DNA of 9,313 nucleotides from an uncultured Ruminococcus sp. (lineage in GTDB: Bacteria; Bacillota; Clostridia; Oscillospirales; Ruminococcaceae). The stretch's first letter is position 1, and the number at the start of each line of letters is the position of its first letter. The translations under genes were made by a program, and so were the position numbers. The DNA lies in the NCBI GenBank assembly GCA_902796865.1, contig CADBQZ010000036.1, forward strand, positions 1-9,313, written 5' to 3'. The notes under the pieces were generated by a model. That model was given only the letters and a program-made list of their open reading frames with translations, was not told where the DNA came from and did no database searches. This document shows, piece after piece, positions 1 through 6,673 of this stretch.

Positions 1-1
1 G

Positions 2-106
2 GTTATCAATTTCCTTTATGTGGACGATGATAGTATGCGCTGGTTCGAGTATAATGGTCAAGGGGCTATGACGTATAGCAGTGTGAAGGTCGTGGGATTG
101 TACTAA
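2..106 (+). CDS. C-terminal fragment of an unidentified protein (5' end outside window)
   Basis: A plus-strand frame is open from the left edge to a TAA at 104-106, giving 34 residues with a mixed hydrophobic/acidic composition and ending in SSVKVVGLY. The other two plus frames are stopped by 30 and 71. A GC-rich hairpin begins four bases after the stop, as expected at a gene end, although that hairpin may belong to a repeat element. I do not recognise the family. If real, the gene converges on clpX. The evidence is only an open frame, plausible composition and the hairpin; 34 codons can stay open by chance. Confidence 0.5.
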   Translation, partial: VINFLYVDDDSMRWFEYNGQGAMTYSSVKVVGLY

Positions 107-109
107 GAG

Positions 110-128
110 GGCCTTTTTGGAAAAGGCC
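110..128 (+). terminator. Hairpin just after the plus-strand fragment, possible terminator
   Basis: GGCCTTTT (110-117) pairs perfectly with AAAAGGCC (121-128) across a TGG loop, starting four bases past the TAA at 106. The following bases are A-rich before a T-rich stretch at about 138-147, so the U-tract is displaced and imperfect. A degenerate version of this hairpin occurs in the inverted repeat copy near 541-552, so it may be the outer end of the repeat and not a dedicated terminator. Confidence 0.45.
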
Positions 129-218
129 AACTAAAACTTTTCTTTTCTGTTCATTTCTTGCTTGTGCAAGAAACGAACCAAAGAACACACAAACTTTCTT
201 TTGCACAAAAGAAAGTTT
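111..218 (+). repeat. Structured repeat, copy A (multi-hairpin element)
   Basis: The element holds three hairpins: the GGCCTTTT stem at its outer edge; a 13-bp stem, 149-161 with 166-178, with one mismatch (A153/C174) and core TTTCTTGC / GCAAGAAA; and a perfect 13-bp stem, AAACTTTCTTTTG (191-203) with CAAAAGAAAGTTT (206-218). The order of motifs (GCCTTTT, AAAACT, CATTTCTT-GC, GTGCAA-GAAACG, CAAAGAA-CAC, CTTTCTTTT, AAAAGAAAG) recurs on the opposite strand at 439-552. No protein reading is credible here; a minus-strand open frame across it is biased to K, F and Q because of the purine/pyrimidine asymmetry. Whether it is an intergenic repeat family spread through the genome cannot be seen from one window. 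Confidence 0.7.
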
Positions 219-438
219 GATAAAGAAAATAGCTTGAATAATCTGACATTTTCTGAGTAAGGCAGTAAGTCGCTGCCTTAAAAGCATAAGAAAAAACTTA
301 TAGTTCAGATTGCTTTTACCGTGTGATCTCTATGTAATCAAAGCAAAGAATTATATTTATCTTCTCTTGCTTTTCGGTAATGAGATAAACTAAGATCAGA
401 CGTTTATTAAGGATCAGAGTTATTCTGATTTCTTTTGT
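219..438. other. Gene-free spacer between the two repeat copies
   Basis: About 220 AT-rich bases with no supported gene. It contains small dyads: TAAGGCAG / CTGCCTTA (258-265 with 273-280, 7-nt loop), ATAAG / CTTAT (286-290 with 297-301) and ATCAGA / TCTGAT (413-418 with 424-429). None is followed by a convincing U-tract. I see no promoter or RNA family that I recognise. Confidence 0.5.
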
Positions 439-552
439 CTTACTTTTCTTTTTCAGCCGAAAAGAAAAGTAAGCGTGTTTCTTTGCAAGCGTTTCTTTGC
501 ACGAGCAAAGAAATGCTGATAAAAAGAGTTTTGTGTGTCTTTTTCAAAAGGC
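439..552 (-). repeat. Structured repeat, copy B (inverted relative to copy A)
   Basis: Read on the minus strand, this repeats the motif order of copy A: GCCTTTT, then AAAACT, then CATTTCTTTGC, GTGCAAAGAAACG, CAAAGAAACAC, CTTTTCTTTT and AAAAGAAAAG. Stems are CTTACTTTTCTTTT (439-452) with AAAAGAAAAGTAAG (460-473), 14 bp perfect with a 7-nt loop, and TTTCTTTGC (492-500) with GCAAAGAAA (505-513), 9 bp perfect with loop ACGA. Relative to copy A, both arms of each stem have changed together, which preserves pairing. A 10-base unit GTTTCTTTGC is also directly repeated at 477-486 and 491-500. Confidence 0.7.
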
Positions 553-560
553 ATGATTGA

Positions 561-597
561 AAAATAAAAGCACCCACAAAAGGGTGCTTTTATTTTT
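561..597 (-). terminator. Strong intrinsic terminator of the clpP-clpX run (bidirectional)
   Basis: AAAATAAAAGCACCC (561-575) pairs perfectly with GGGTGCTTTTATTTT (582-596) around an ACAAAA loop. Read on minus it gives a GC core followed by GCTTTTATTTTT, lying 28 bases past the clpX stop. Read on plus it gives GGGTGCTTTTATTTTTG, so it would also stop transcription arriving from the convergent plus-strand gene. Confidence 0.9.
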
Positions 598-624
598 GTA
601 TCACGTATGCCATACGGCATAATC

Positions 625-1893
625 TTAGCTCTTATACTCAAATCTAGGTGCTTCTTCGCCCCTGATAGATGCTGCTGTAACTGTTATCGCTTCGATATTA
701 GGGTCAGACGGTGCATCAAACATCGGCTGCATCAGTACTCCCTCTATGATAGCTCTTAATCCTCTTGCACCTGTTTTCTGCGAAATAGCCTTTTTAGCTA
801 TCTCTAAAAGTGCATCGTCCTCGACATTGAGCTTTATCTTATCAAAGTTGAAAAGCTTTTTATACTGCTTTAAAAGAGCATTTTTCGGCTCGGTAAGTAT
901 CTTGACCAAAGCCTCTTCATCAAGCTCATCAAGCACAGTTATAATCGGAAGACGACCGACAAGTTCCGGCACGATACCGAATTTTACGAGATCCTGCGGT
1001 ATAACTTTATGGAAAATGTTCTTTGTCATTTCCTTTTTGGAAGTTATCTCTGCTCCGAATCCAAGCGATGAAGAATTAACTATCTTCATAATGGATTTTT
1101 CAAGTCCGTCGAACGCACCGCCGCAGATAAACAGTATATTCTTTGTGTTTATCTGTATAAACTCCTGATTCGGGTGCTTTCTGCCGCCCTGCGGAGGAAC
1201 ATTTGAAACAGTGCCCTCGATTATTTTCAGCAGTGCCTGCTGAACGCCCTCGCCGCTTACGTCTCTTGTAAGCGAAGTATTTTCTGATTTTCTTGAGATC
1301 TTGTCTATCTCGTCGATGTATATTATACCTCTTTCGGCAGCTTCAACATTATAATCAGCAGCCTGTATCAAACGCAGAAGCACATTTTCAACATCATCGC
1401 CTACATAACCTGCTTCTGTTATAGTGGTAGCATCAGCTATTGCAAAAGGCACATCAAGTATCTTTGCAAGTGTCGATGCCAAAAATGTCTTTCCGACACC
1501 CGTAGGTCCTAAGAGTATAACATTACTCTTCTGGATATCTACTTCATCATCGTCGTCTGTCTGGCTTATTATCCTTTTATAATGATTGTAAACAGATACT
1601 GCAAGTGTGATCTTTGCCTTATCCTGTCCGACAACATATTCATCAAGCACCGACTTTATCTCAGCAGGTGTGAGCAGATTTATAGTCGTATCGAACTGAC
1701 TGCTGCCCTTGCCGCTATTGCTGTGATTACGCTTCCTGCGTGATTCAGCCTTTGATAAAGGTCCGGTAAGAAGATCATAGCAGTAAACGACACATTCGTC
1801 ACATATATTTGATTTGCCTGCGGTAAAGATACTCTGTACCTGATCTTCACTTTTACCGCAGAAATTACAATATTTCGTTGGTTTATCAGCCAT
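625..1893 (-). CDS. clpX: ATP-dependent Clp protease ATP-binding subunit ClpX
   Basis: AAA+ unfoldase that recognises tagged or damaged proteins, unfolds them with ATP and feeds them into the ClpP chamber in the cytoplasm. The 422 residues match the usual length. In order: the N-terminal C4 zinc-binding domain (C9, C12, C31, C34), Walker A GPTGVGKT (129-136), pore loop GYVG (162-165), Walker B IIYIDEID (190-197), the RKH loop (238-240), a ClpP-docking loop reading LGF (277-279; IGF in E. coli), an arginine-finger candidate R314 in the LVGR motif, and sensor 2 GARGLR (375-380). All catalytic motifs are intact. The ATG is preceded by GGGGGAG (1899-1905) at 5-nt spacing. The gene starts 14 nt after the clpP stop, so the two are co-transcribed. 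An acidic run (113-118) near the start of the AAA+ domain is a minor peculiarity. Confidence 0.98.
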   Translation of the reverse strand: MADKPTKYCNFCGKSEDQVQSIFTAGKSNICDECVVYCYDLLTGPLSKAESRRKRNHSNSGKGSSQFDTTINLLTPAEIKSVLDEYVVGQDKAKITLAVSVYNHYKRIISQTDDDDEVDIQKSNVILLGPTGVGKTFLASTLAKILDVPFAIADATTITEAGYVGDDVENVLLRLIQAADYNVEAAERGIIYIDEIDKISRKSENTSLTRDVSGEGVQQALLKIIEGTVSNVPPQGGRKHPNQEFIQINTKNILFICGGAFDGLEKSIMKIVNSSSLGFGAEITSKKEMTKNIFHKVIPQDLVKFGIVPELVGRLPIITVLDELDEEALVKILTEPKNALLKQYKKLFNFDKIKLNVEDDALLEIAKKAISQKTGARGLRAIIEGVLMQPMFDAPSDPNIEAITVTAASIRGEEAPRFEYKS

Positions 1894-1907
1894 TTATGCT
1901 CCCCCGC

Positions 1908-2516
1908 TTACCTGTGGCTTATTACCTTATCAATAAGACCATATGCCTGTGCTTCGTCGGCAAGCATGAAGTTATCACGCTCTGTATCGCTGCATACCTG
2001 TTCATACGGCTTTCCGGTATTTTCGCTCAGTATCCTGTTAAGTCTTTCCTTTGTTTTCAAAAGGTTTTCAGTTCTTATCTTTATATCAGTTGCCTGTCCC
2101 TGAAGACCGCCTGATATAAGCGGCTGATGTATCATGATCTCACTGTTCGGAAGAGCAAATCTCTTTCCCTTTGCGCCTGATGAGAGCAGAAAAGCACCCA
2201 TCGAAGCCGCAAGACCGATACAAATAGTTGACACATCGCACTTTATATACTGCATCGTATCATAAATAGCCATTCCGGCCGTAACAGAACCGCCGGGGCT
2301 GTTTATATAAAGAGAAATATCCTTTTCAGGATCCTGTCCTTCAAGATATAAAAGCTGTGCAACGATAAGGCTTGCAGTAGTATCATTTACATCCTCTGAA
2401 AGCATTATTATCCTGTCGTTCAAAAGCCTTGAAAAAATATCATAAGAACGCTCTCCACGGCTTGTCTGTTCAACTACATATGGAACTAAGCTCATTCTTT
2501 TTTCGTCAAAACCCAT
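1908..2516 (-). CDS. clpP: ATP-dependent Clp protease proteolytic subunit ClpP
   Basis: Serine peptidase forming the tetradecameric chamber of ClpXP/ClpAP-type proteases. The 202 residues carry the full catalytic triad: S105 in [10 protein letters not shown]130 in EIMIHQPL and D181 in TERDNF. The spacing agrees with E. coli ClpP allowing for a two-residue insertion after H130. [11 protein letters not shown] (71-81) and [10 protein letters not shown] (116-125) are typical. The ATG at 2516 has AGGGAGA (2524-2530) seven bases upstream; an alternative start at M8 (SLVPYVVEQ, where many homologues begin) lacks a good ribosome site, and the first residues are probably a short propeptide. The gene lies immediately upstream of clpX and downstream of tig, separated from tig by a hairpin and a palindrome. 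I saw no CtsR or CIRCE box. Confidence 0.98.
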   Translation of the reverse strand: MGFDEKRMSLVPYVVEQTSRGERSYDIFSRLLNDRIIMLSEDVNDTTASLIVAQLLYLEGQDPEKDISLYINSPGGSVTAGMAIYDTMQYIKCDVSTICIGLAASMGAFLLSSGAKGKRFALPNSEIMIHQPLISGGLQGQATDIKIRTENLLKTKERLNRILSENTGKPYEQVCSDTERDNFMLADEAQAYGLIDKVISHR

Positions 2517-2546
2517 TTAAATATCTCCCTTTCTCTTATTGTTGCA

Positions 2547-2561
2547 CTGTATCTGATACAG
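2547..2561. promoter_or_regulatory. 15-bp palindrome upstream of clpP, candidate operator
   Basis: CTGTATC T GATACAG is a perfect odd-length palindrome lying 30 bases upstream of the clpP start codon, between the tig/clpP hairpin and the clpP Shine-Dalgarno. It does not match CtsR direct repeats or the HrcA CIRCE element. It could be a binding site for a dimeric regulator or a small 5'-UTR hairpin; its loop would be too small without opening some pairs, which favours a protein site. The functional call is inference. Confidence 0.4.
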
Positions 2562-2586
2562 CACATTTTCTTATATAAATAAAGTC

Positions 2587-2610
2587 TGCTGTCCGTTTTT
2601 CCGGACAGCA
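2587..2610 (-). terminator. Hairpin between tig and clpP, probable leaky terminator
   Basis: TGCTGTCCG (2587-2595) pairs perfectly with CGGACAGCA (2602-2610), with a 6-nt loop. On the minus strand it is followed by GACTTTATTTATAT, a broken T-tract. It lies 42 nt past the tig stop. The weak U-tract suggests partial termination, with some read-through from tig into clpP-clpX. No clear separate promoter for clpP was found beyond a poor TATAAG-type hexamer. Confidence 0.6.
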
Positions 2611-2652
2611 TAACTTATTTCACAGATACCGAACCGGTGTCCATGATATTAT

Positions 2653-3969
2653 TTATTCTTCGTCTTCTTTTTTGTCAACTTCAATAGTGTTGTCAACAAC
2701 AGCATTTTCCTTTACGAAATCAAGCGCTTTTCTTACCTTGATGTCTGTTCTGAAGTCATCGAGCGGTACTCTGAGCTTAACAGCCTCAAGTGACATATTG
2801 TTAGCATCAGCGATCTCCTGAAGATCAGCATCGAGTTCTTCGTCTGTTACGTCGATGTTTTCAAGCTCTGCGATCTTTTCAAGACCAAGACGAAGCTTAA
2901 CTTCGTTCTTTGCTCTGTCTTCAAATGTTTCTCTGAATGAATCCATATCCATTCCTGTATACTGGAGATAGATGTCGATGCTCATACCCTGATGCTTTAA
3001 GCTATGCTCAAAGTTATGGATAAGTCCGTCGATCCTGTGGTCGAACATTACCTTCGGGATAACACCGTCTGTGTTCTCGATGATCTTTTCAACAACATAG
3101 TTTTCAAACTCAACATTAGCTCTGTCTTCTGCCTGAGTCTTGAGCTTTTCTTCGATGTCCTTCTTCCACTCATCAACAGTGTCGAATTCTGTAGTATCCT
3201 TGATAAGTTCGTCGTCGAACTCAGGATATTCTGTCATATTGATAGCATTTATCTTTACCTTGAATACTGCTGGCTTGCCGGCATATTCTTCCATCTGATA
3301 ATTTTCAGGGAATGTAACGTTTACTTCAAATTCTTCACCGATAGAGTGACCGCATATCTGATCTTCAAATCCTGGGATAAACTGACCGCTACCAAGCTTT
3401 AATGGGAATTCATCAGCCTTTCCGCCTTCAAATGCCTTGCCGTCCATAAAGCCTTCAAAGTCGATTATTACTTCGTCCTTCATTTCGCAGGCTCTGTCAT
3501 CAACAGAAACTATTCTAGCATTTCTTTCCTTTATCTGATCAATAGCCTTGTTTATATCTTCTTCGCCTATTTCCTTTACCTTCTTAGGTGCTTTGATGCC
3601 CTTGTATTCAGAAACAGTCATTTCCGGCTTTGTTATGCAGATAGCCTTGTATTCAACACCGTTTTCAATATCTGCTGAAACAAGTTCTACTCTAGGAGTA
3701 TCTACAAGCTCAAGCTTTTCTGCTTCTATTGCAGCCGGCATTTCTTCATTGATGAGCTGATTGATAGCTTCATCATAGAATACGTTATCGCCATAGTACT
3801 TTTCGATTATCTTTCTTGTAGCTTTACCCTTTCTGAATCCGGGTACAGAGATGCTCTTCTTCTGTCTCTGGAATGCCTTTTCAACAGCAGCAGAAAACTT
3901 CTCGCCGTCAGCTGTAAATACCAGCTCTGTTGTATTAACGTCAACCTTGGTTGATGATTTTAAACTCAT
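2653..3969 (-). CDS. tig: Trigger factor, ribosome-associated chaperone / peptidyl-prolyl isomerase
   Basis: Binds at the ribosome exit tunnel, shields nascent chains and carries an FKBP-type prolyl isomerase domain. The 438 residues show the three-part layout: a ribosome-binding domain (about 1-115) with signature GFRKGK at 44-49; an FKBP domain (about 160-243) with DEVIIDFEGFMDG, LGSGQFIPGFE and a C-terminal FKVKI strand; and a charged helical C-terminal domain (about 250-420). The tail is acidic (KKEDEE). The ATG has GGAGGA (3978-3983) at 8-nt spacing, and a promoter lies just upstream. It leads into clpP and clpX, the common Firmicute association of nascent-chain chaperone and ClpXP. Confidence 0.98.
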   Translation of the reverse strand: MSLKSSTKVDVNTTELVFTADGEKFSAAVEKAFQRQKKSISVPGFRKGKATRKIIEKYYGDNVFYDEAINQLINEEMPAAIEAEKLELVDTPRVELVSADIENGVEYKAICITKPEMTVSEYKGIKAPKKVKEIGEEDINKAIDQIKERNARIVSVDDRACEMKDEVIIDFEGFMDGKAFEGGKADEFPLKLGSGQFIPGFEDQICGHSIGEEFEVNVTFPENYQMEEYAGKPAVFKVKINAINMTEYPEFDDELIKDTTEFDTVDEWKKDIEEKLKTQAEDRANVEFENYVVEKIIENTDGVIPKVMFDHRIDGLIHNFEHSLKHQGMSIDIYLQYTGMDMDSFRETFEDRAKNEVKLRLGLEKIAELENIDVTDEELDADLQEIADANNMSLEAVKLRVPLDDFRTDIKVRKALDFVKENAVVDNTIEVDKKEDEE

Positions 3970-4010
3970 TTTTAATGTCCTCCAATTTAATTTTGGTGCA
4001 TACCATATTC

Positions 4011-4044
4011 ATTATATCATAATACTCAAAATTTTTCCATACAA
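4011..4044 (-). promoter_or_regulatory. Predicted vegetative promoter of tig
   Basis: On the minus strand TTGTAT (4039-4044) and TATGAT (4016-4021) are separated by exactly 17 nt. A perfect TATAAT overlaps at 4011-4016 and could be an alternative -10. The -35 sits in an AT-rich imperfect dyad (4027-4036 with 4043-4051). Transcription would begin about 30-40 nt upstream of the tig start codon. Confidence 0.6.
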
Positions 4045-4071
4045 AAATTTGACTTCTACATTTATTACAAA

Positions 4072-4761
4072 TTACATTATTTTTATAGGGTCAAATTGTA
4101 GAAAATCACCTGAAATAAGCCTCATTTCAATGCCGTCATACTCGCCATTCAGTGCATTTTTGATAGCAGGTCCATGAAGATGACCATACCAGCATCTTTT
4201 TATATCGAATTTATAAAGCACATCAAGTATATCATAATTGAAGCTGTTGCCGTACACCGGCGGATAATGAAGAAATACAAGAGGCTTTAAGCCTTTTGCG
4301 TTCGCAACCTCTATAGAAGCTGTCAATCTTCCGGCTTCTCTTGCAAGCACCTTCGCATCCTGTGCTTCTCCCGGCATATTGACCCAGCCTCTTGTGCCGC
4401 ATATGCCATACTCCTCATACTCACAGCAGTTGTTGTGCAGTATGCTCATAGTCTCAAAACCCCATTCAGAAAAGGTATCCTCCATTTTCTTTTTGGAAGT
4501 CCACCAATAATCATGATTTCCTTTCAGTATGATCTTTTTCCCGGGAAGCTTTTCTATCCACTCAAAATCCTCGTATGCGTCTTTGAGCTTCATAGCCCAT
4601 GAAACATCTCCTGCTATGACCGTTGTATCGTCACTGGTTATCTTCTTTTCCCAGTTGGCTTTGAGAAGCTCCATATAGTTCTCCCAGCCACTGAAAATAT
4701 TCATGGTTTTATTTCTTACACTTATGGCAAGATGAAGATCGGCTATTGCGAAAAGCGACAT
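4072..4761 (-). CDS. Calcineurin-like metallophosphoesterase (COG1768-type predicted phosphohydrolase)
   Basis: The 229 residues carry all metal-site motifs of the calcineurin-like phosphoesterase superfamily in order: ADLH (D8, H10), GDVSW (D52), GNHDYWW (N82, H83), FLHYPP (H165) and GHLHG (H194, H196). The protein is expected to be a dinuclear-metal phosphohydrolase in the cytoplasm; no signal peptide or membrane segment is visible. The substrate is unknown, and the COG1768 assignment comes from the overall pattern, not a search. Its ATG overlaps the thrC stop as TAATG, and no Shine-Dalgarno is visible before it, so translation is probably coupled to thrC. The pairing with thrC does not by itself reveal a role in threonine metabolism. 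Confidence 0.9.
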   Translation of the reverse strand: MSLFAIADLHLAISVRNKTMNIFSGWENYMELLKANWEKKITSDDTTVIAGDVSWAMKLKDAYEDFEWIEKLPGKKIILKGNHDYWWTSKKKMEDTFSEWGFETMSILHNNCCEYEEYGICGTRGWVNMPGEAQDAKVLAREAGRLTASIEVANAKGLKPLVFLHYPPVYGNSFNYDILDVLYKFDIKRCWYGHLHGPAIKNALNGEYDGIEMRLISGDFLQFDPIKIM

Positions 4762-6257
4762 TATTCAAGACCGAAGTCTTTGAGAACGTAGCTGTTCATC
4801 TCTGACTTTTCAATAGAATCGCTGAATCTTCTCTCACGGTCTTTAAGGTTTGCAAGTGCTTCCGGAACAGGTATATCAGAAAGCTCTGAAAGCTTGTTTA
4901 CCATATCATATTCGTCCATATCAGAAGTCTTGCCTTCGATAGCTTCAAGTACACTTGCGCTGAACTTGTAAGGACTTGCTGTAGAAGCTATGATAGTTTT
5001 TGTATCATCGCCTGTTTCTTTCTTATAATCATTATATACCTTTACAGCAACAGCAGTATGTGTATCGCAGGTGTAAGAATACTTCTTGTAGATCTCGCCG
5101 ATAGTAGCCTTTGTCTGAGCGTCATCACAGAAGCCGCCGTAGAATTCCTCAGAAAGTACCTTCTTTACTTCATCGCTTACTTCATATCTGCCTTCTTTTG
5201 CAAGAGCGCCGAACCATTCCTTTATCTGAGCATCGTCCTGACCTGTAATGATATAGAGAAGTCTTTCAAGGTTGCTTGAGATAAGTATATCCATAGAAGG
5301 AGAGCAGGTAGCATAGAAATCTCTGTTTCTGTCATAAACGCCTGTCTGTATAAAGTCTGTAAGCACCTTGTTGATATTTGATGCACAGATAAGCTTGTTT
5401 ACCGGAAGACCCATCTTCTTTGCATAGTAAGCAGCAAGGATATTTCCGAAGTTTCCTGTAGGTACTACAACGTTTATCTTGTCGCCGAGCTTTATATCGC
5501 CGTTTTTAGCAAGTGTTGCATATGAAGAAATGTAATAAACTATCTGCGGAACAAGACGTCCCCAGTTTATTGAATTTGCGCTTGAGAACATAAGTCCGGC
5601 ATTATTCATCTTTTCCTTTATTTCCTTGTCAGTGAATATTGCCTTTACGCCGTTCTGGCAGTCATCAAAGTTGCCCTTTACTGCACAAACGCCTACGTTT
5701 GAACCGAGCTGTGTAGTCATCTGTCTTTTCTGCATAGGGCTTACGCCGTCTTCCGGATAGAATACAAGTATCTGTGTTCCCGGAACGTCCTTGAAGCCTT
5801 CGAGTGCTGCTTTTCCTGTATCACCTGATGTAGCAACGAGGATAACTATCTTCTTGTCAAGATTTATCTTCTTTGCAGATGTTGTAAGGAAATACGGAAG
5901 TATCTGGAGCGCCATATCCTTGAAAGCACAGGTAGGGCCGTGCCAGAGTTCAAGCATATATGTACCGTCAAAAAGCTCTGCAAGCTCCGCAATGCTCTCA
6001 GTCTCAAAATTCTTTGTGCTGTAAGCATTGTCTGTACAGTATCTTATCTCTGCTTCTGTAAAGTCTGTAAGAAATTTTCCGAAAACATAAGCTGCTCTTT
6101 CAGAATAGCTCATGCCGGCTATCTTTTCTACTTCATCGAGTGTAAGGCTTGGTATCGACTCAGGGACAAAAAGTCCGCCGTCTTCTGAGATACCCTGTGT
6201 TATAGCTTCTGCACTCTGCACTTTGATGCTGCTGTTTCTTGTACTTTTATAAAACAT
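4761..6257 (-). CDS. thrC: Threonine synthase
   Basis: PLP-dependent fold-type II lyase converting O-phosphohomoserine to threonine and phosphate, the last step of threonine synthesis. From the ATG at 6257 the protein has 498 residues, as expected for the long bacterial/fungal class. It shows an N-terminal ISEDGGLFVPESIP segment, the PLP lysine in HGPTCAFKD (K113), TSGDTGKAAL (143-152), the phosphate-binding PTGNFGNILA (266-275) and STASPYKF (425-432). The frame extends ten codons upstream to a TTG at 6287, but AAGGAGA (6264-6270) six bases before the ATG decides for the ATG. The 65-nt gap from yraN holds two small GC stems. Its stop overlaps the start of the downstream phosphoesterase. Confidence 0.96.
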   Translation of the reverse strand: MFYKSTRNSSIKVQSAEAITQGISEDGGLFVPESIPSLTLDEVEKIAGMSYSERAAYVFGKFLTDFTEAEIRYCTDNAYSTKNFETESIAELAELFDGTYMLELWHGPTCAFKDMALQILPYFLTTSAKKINLDKKIVILVATSGDTGKAALEGFKDVPGTQILVFYPEDGVSPMQKRQMTTQLGSNVGVCAVKGNFDDCQNGVKAIFTDKEIKEKMNNAGLMFSSANSINWGRLVPQIVYYISSYATLAKNGDIKLGDKINVVVPTGNFGNILAAYYAKKMGLPVNKLICASNINKVLTDFIQTGVYDRNRDFYATCSPSMDILISSNLERLLYIITGQDDAQIKEWFGALAKEGRYEVSDEVKKVLSEEFYGGFCDDAQTKATIGEIYKKYSYTCDTHTAVAVKVYNDYKKETGDDTKTIIASTASPYKFSASVLEAIEGKTSDMDEYDMVNKLSELSDIPVPEALANLKDRERRFSDSIEKSEMNSYVLKDFGLE

Positions 6258-6263
6258 TATATT

Positions 6264-6270
6264 TCTCCTT
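6264..6270 (-). promoter_or_regulatory. Shine-Dalgarno deciding the thrC start
   Basis: AAGGAGA on the minus strand, six bases upstream of the ATG at 6257. It lies inside the ten-codon upstream extension (TTG at 6287), which has no ribosome site of its own, so the shorter protein is preferred. Confidence 0.85.
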
Positions 6271-6271
6271 C

Positions 6272-6319
6272 TGCGGTTCTGCCGCAATGATTTTTTTCAT
6301 ACATCGGGGTTTATACCCC
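6272..6319 (-). other. Two small GC-rich stems in the yraN-thrC gap
   Basis: GGGGT (6306-6310) pairs with ACCCC (6315-6319) across TTAT, and TGCGG (6272-6276) pairs with CCGCA (6282-6286) across a 5-nt loop, just upstream of the thrC Shine-Dalgarno. Neither has a U-tract after it on minus, so they are not terminators by appearance. They could stabilise mRNA ends or affect thrC translation; this is inference. Confidence 0.35.
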
Positions 6320-6322
6320 TCA

Positions 6323-6673
6323 CTATCCGCTGTAAGCGTTTTTTATATATTCAAGGTCAGGCTCGCCTTCGTCATCAAAGACAAATACCACATCAAATCT
6401 CGGCTGGAGACTGCACCTTTTTTCTGCCATATATTTTTCAGCCGCCTTTATGACACGTTTTTGTTTTTTAAAGCCTACGCTTGAATAAGCATCTACCGCC
6501 CTGATACTGCGGTATTTTACCTCAACAAAACATATATACTCTCCGTCACGGGCGATAATATCAGCTTCTCCGCCTTTTATCGTATAATTGTTTTCGAGTA
6601 TCTCAAATCCTTTGTTTTTCAAGTATTCGGATACTTCATGTTCCCATTGTCTTCCAAAATTATTTTTTCTCAT
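6323..6673 (-). CDS. yraN: YraN family protein (UPF0102), endonuclease-like fold
   Basis: A 116-residue member of the UPF0102/YraN family, related to Holliday-junction resolvase and PD-(D/E)XK folds; its biochemical role is not established. The family pattern is clear: an N-terminal [21 protein letters not shown] segment broken as FGRQWEHEV (6-14) and [12 protein letters not shown] (15-26), then GGEADIIA (34-41) and FVEVKYR (49-55), which together supply the E-D-ExK acidic/lysine site. The length is normal. The ATG lies 14 nt inside the end of rnhB and no Shine-Dalgarno is visible, so translation is probably coupled. The rnhB-yraN neighbourhood is common in bacteria and suggests a nucleic-acid housekeeping role. 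Confidence 0.93.
   Translation of the reverse strand: MRKNNFGRQWEHEVSEYLKNKGFEILENNYTIKGGEADIIARDGEYICFVEVKYRSIRAVDAYSSVGFKKQKRVIKAAEKYMAEKRCSLQPRFDVVFVFDDEGEPDLEYIKNAYSG

Noticed and set aside
66..287. 73-codon minus-strand frame in the left intergenic region
   Set aside because: It runs through repeat copy A; its K/F/Q-rich composition follows from the hairpin arms and not from a protein family.
439..597. CRISPR-like array in the left region
   Set aside because: The repeats are inverted hairpins of differing length without regular unique spacers, and no cas gene is present.
453..641. 62-codon minus-strand frame overlapping the clpX terminator
   Set aside because: It overlaps the end of clpX, the terminator stem and repeat copy B, and has no ribosome site.
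746..1168. 140-codon plus-strand open frame opposite clpX
   Set aside because: It is antisense to conserved AAA+ coding sequence, is rich in Ser and Phe as expected from reverse-frame reading, and has no ribosome site.
2517..2652. CtsR or HrcA/CIRCE heat-shock operator upstream of clpP
   Set aside because: Neither the GGTCAAA-type direct repeat nor the TTAGCACTC / GAGTGCTAA dyad is present; only an unrelated palindrome is seen.
3004..3402. 132-codon plus-strand open frame opposite tig
   Set aside because: Antisense shadow of the FKBP and C-terminal domains of trigger factor; no family resemblance.
6258..6287. Ten-codon N-terminal extension of thrC from a TTG
   Set aside because: It starts with an Arg-rich segment unlike threonine synthases, has no ribosome site, and contains the Shine-Dalgarno for the downstream ATG.
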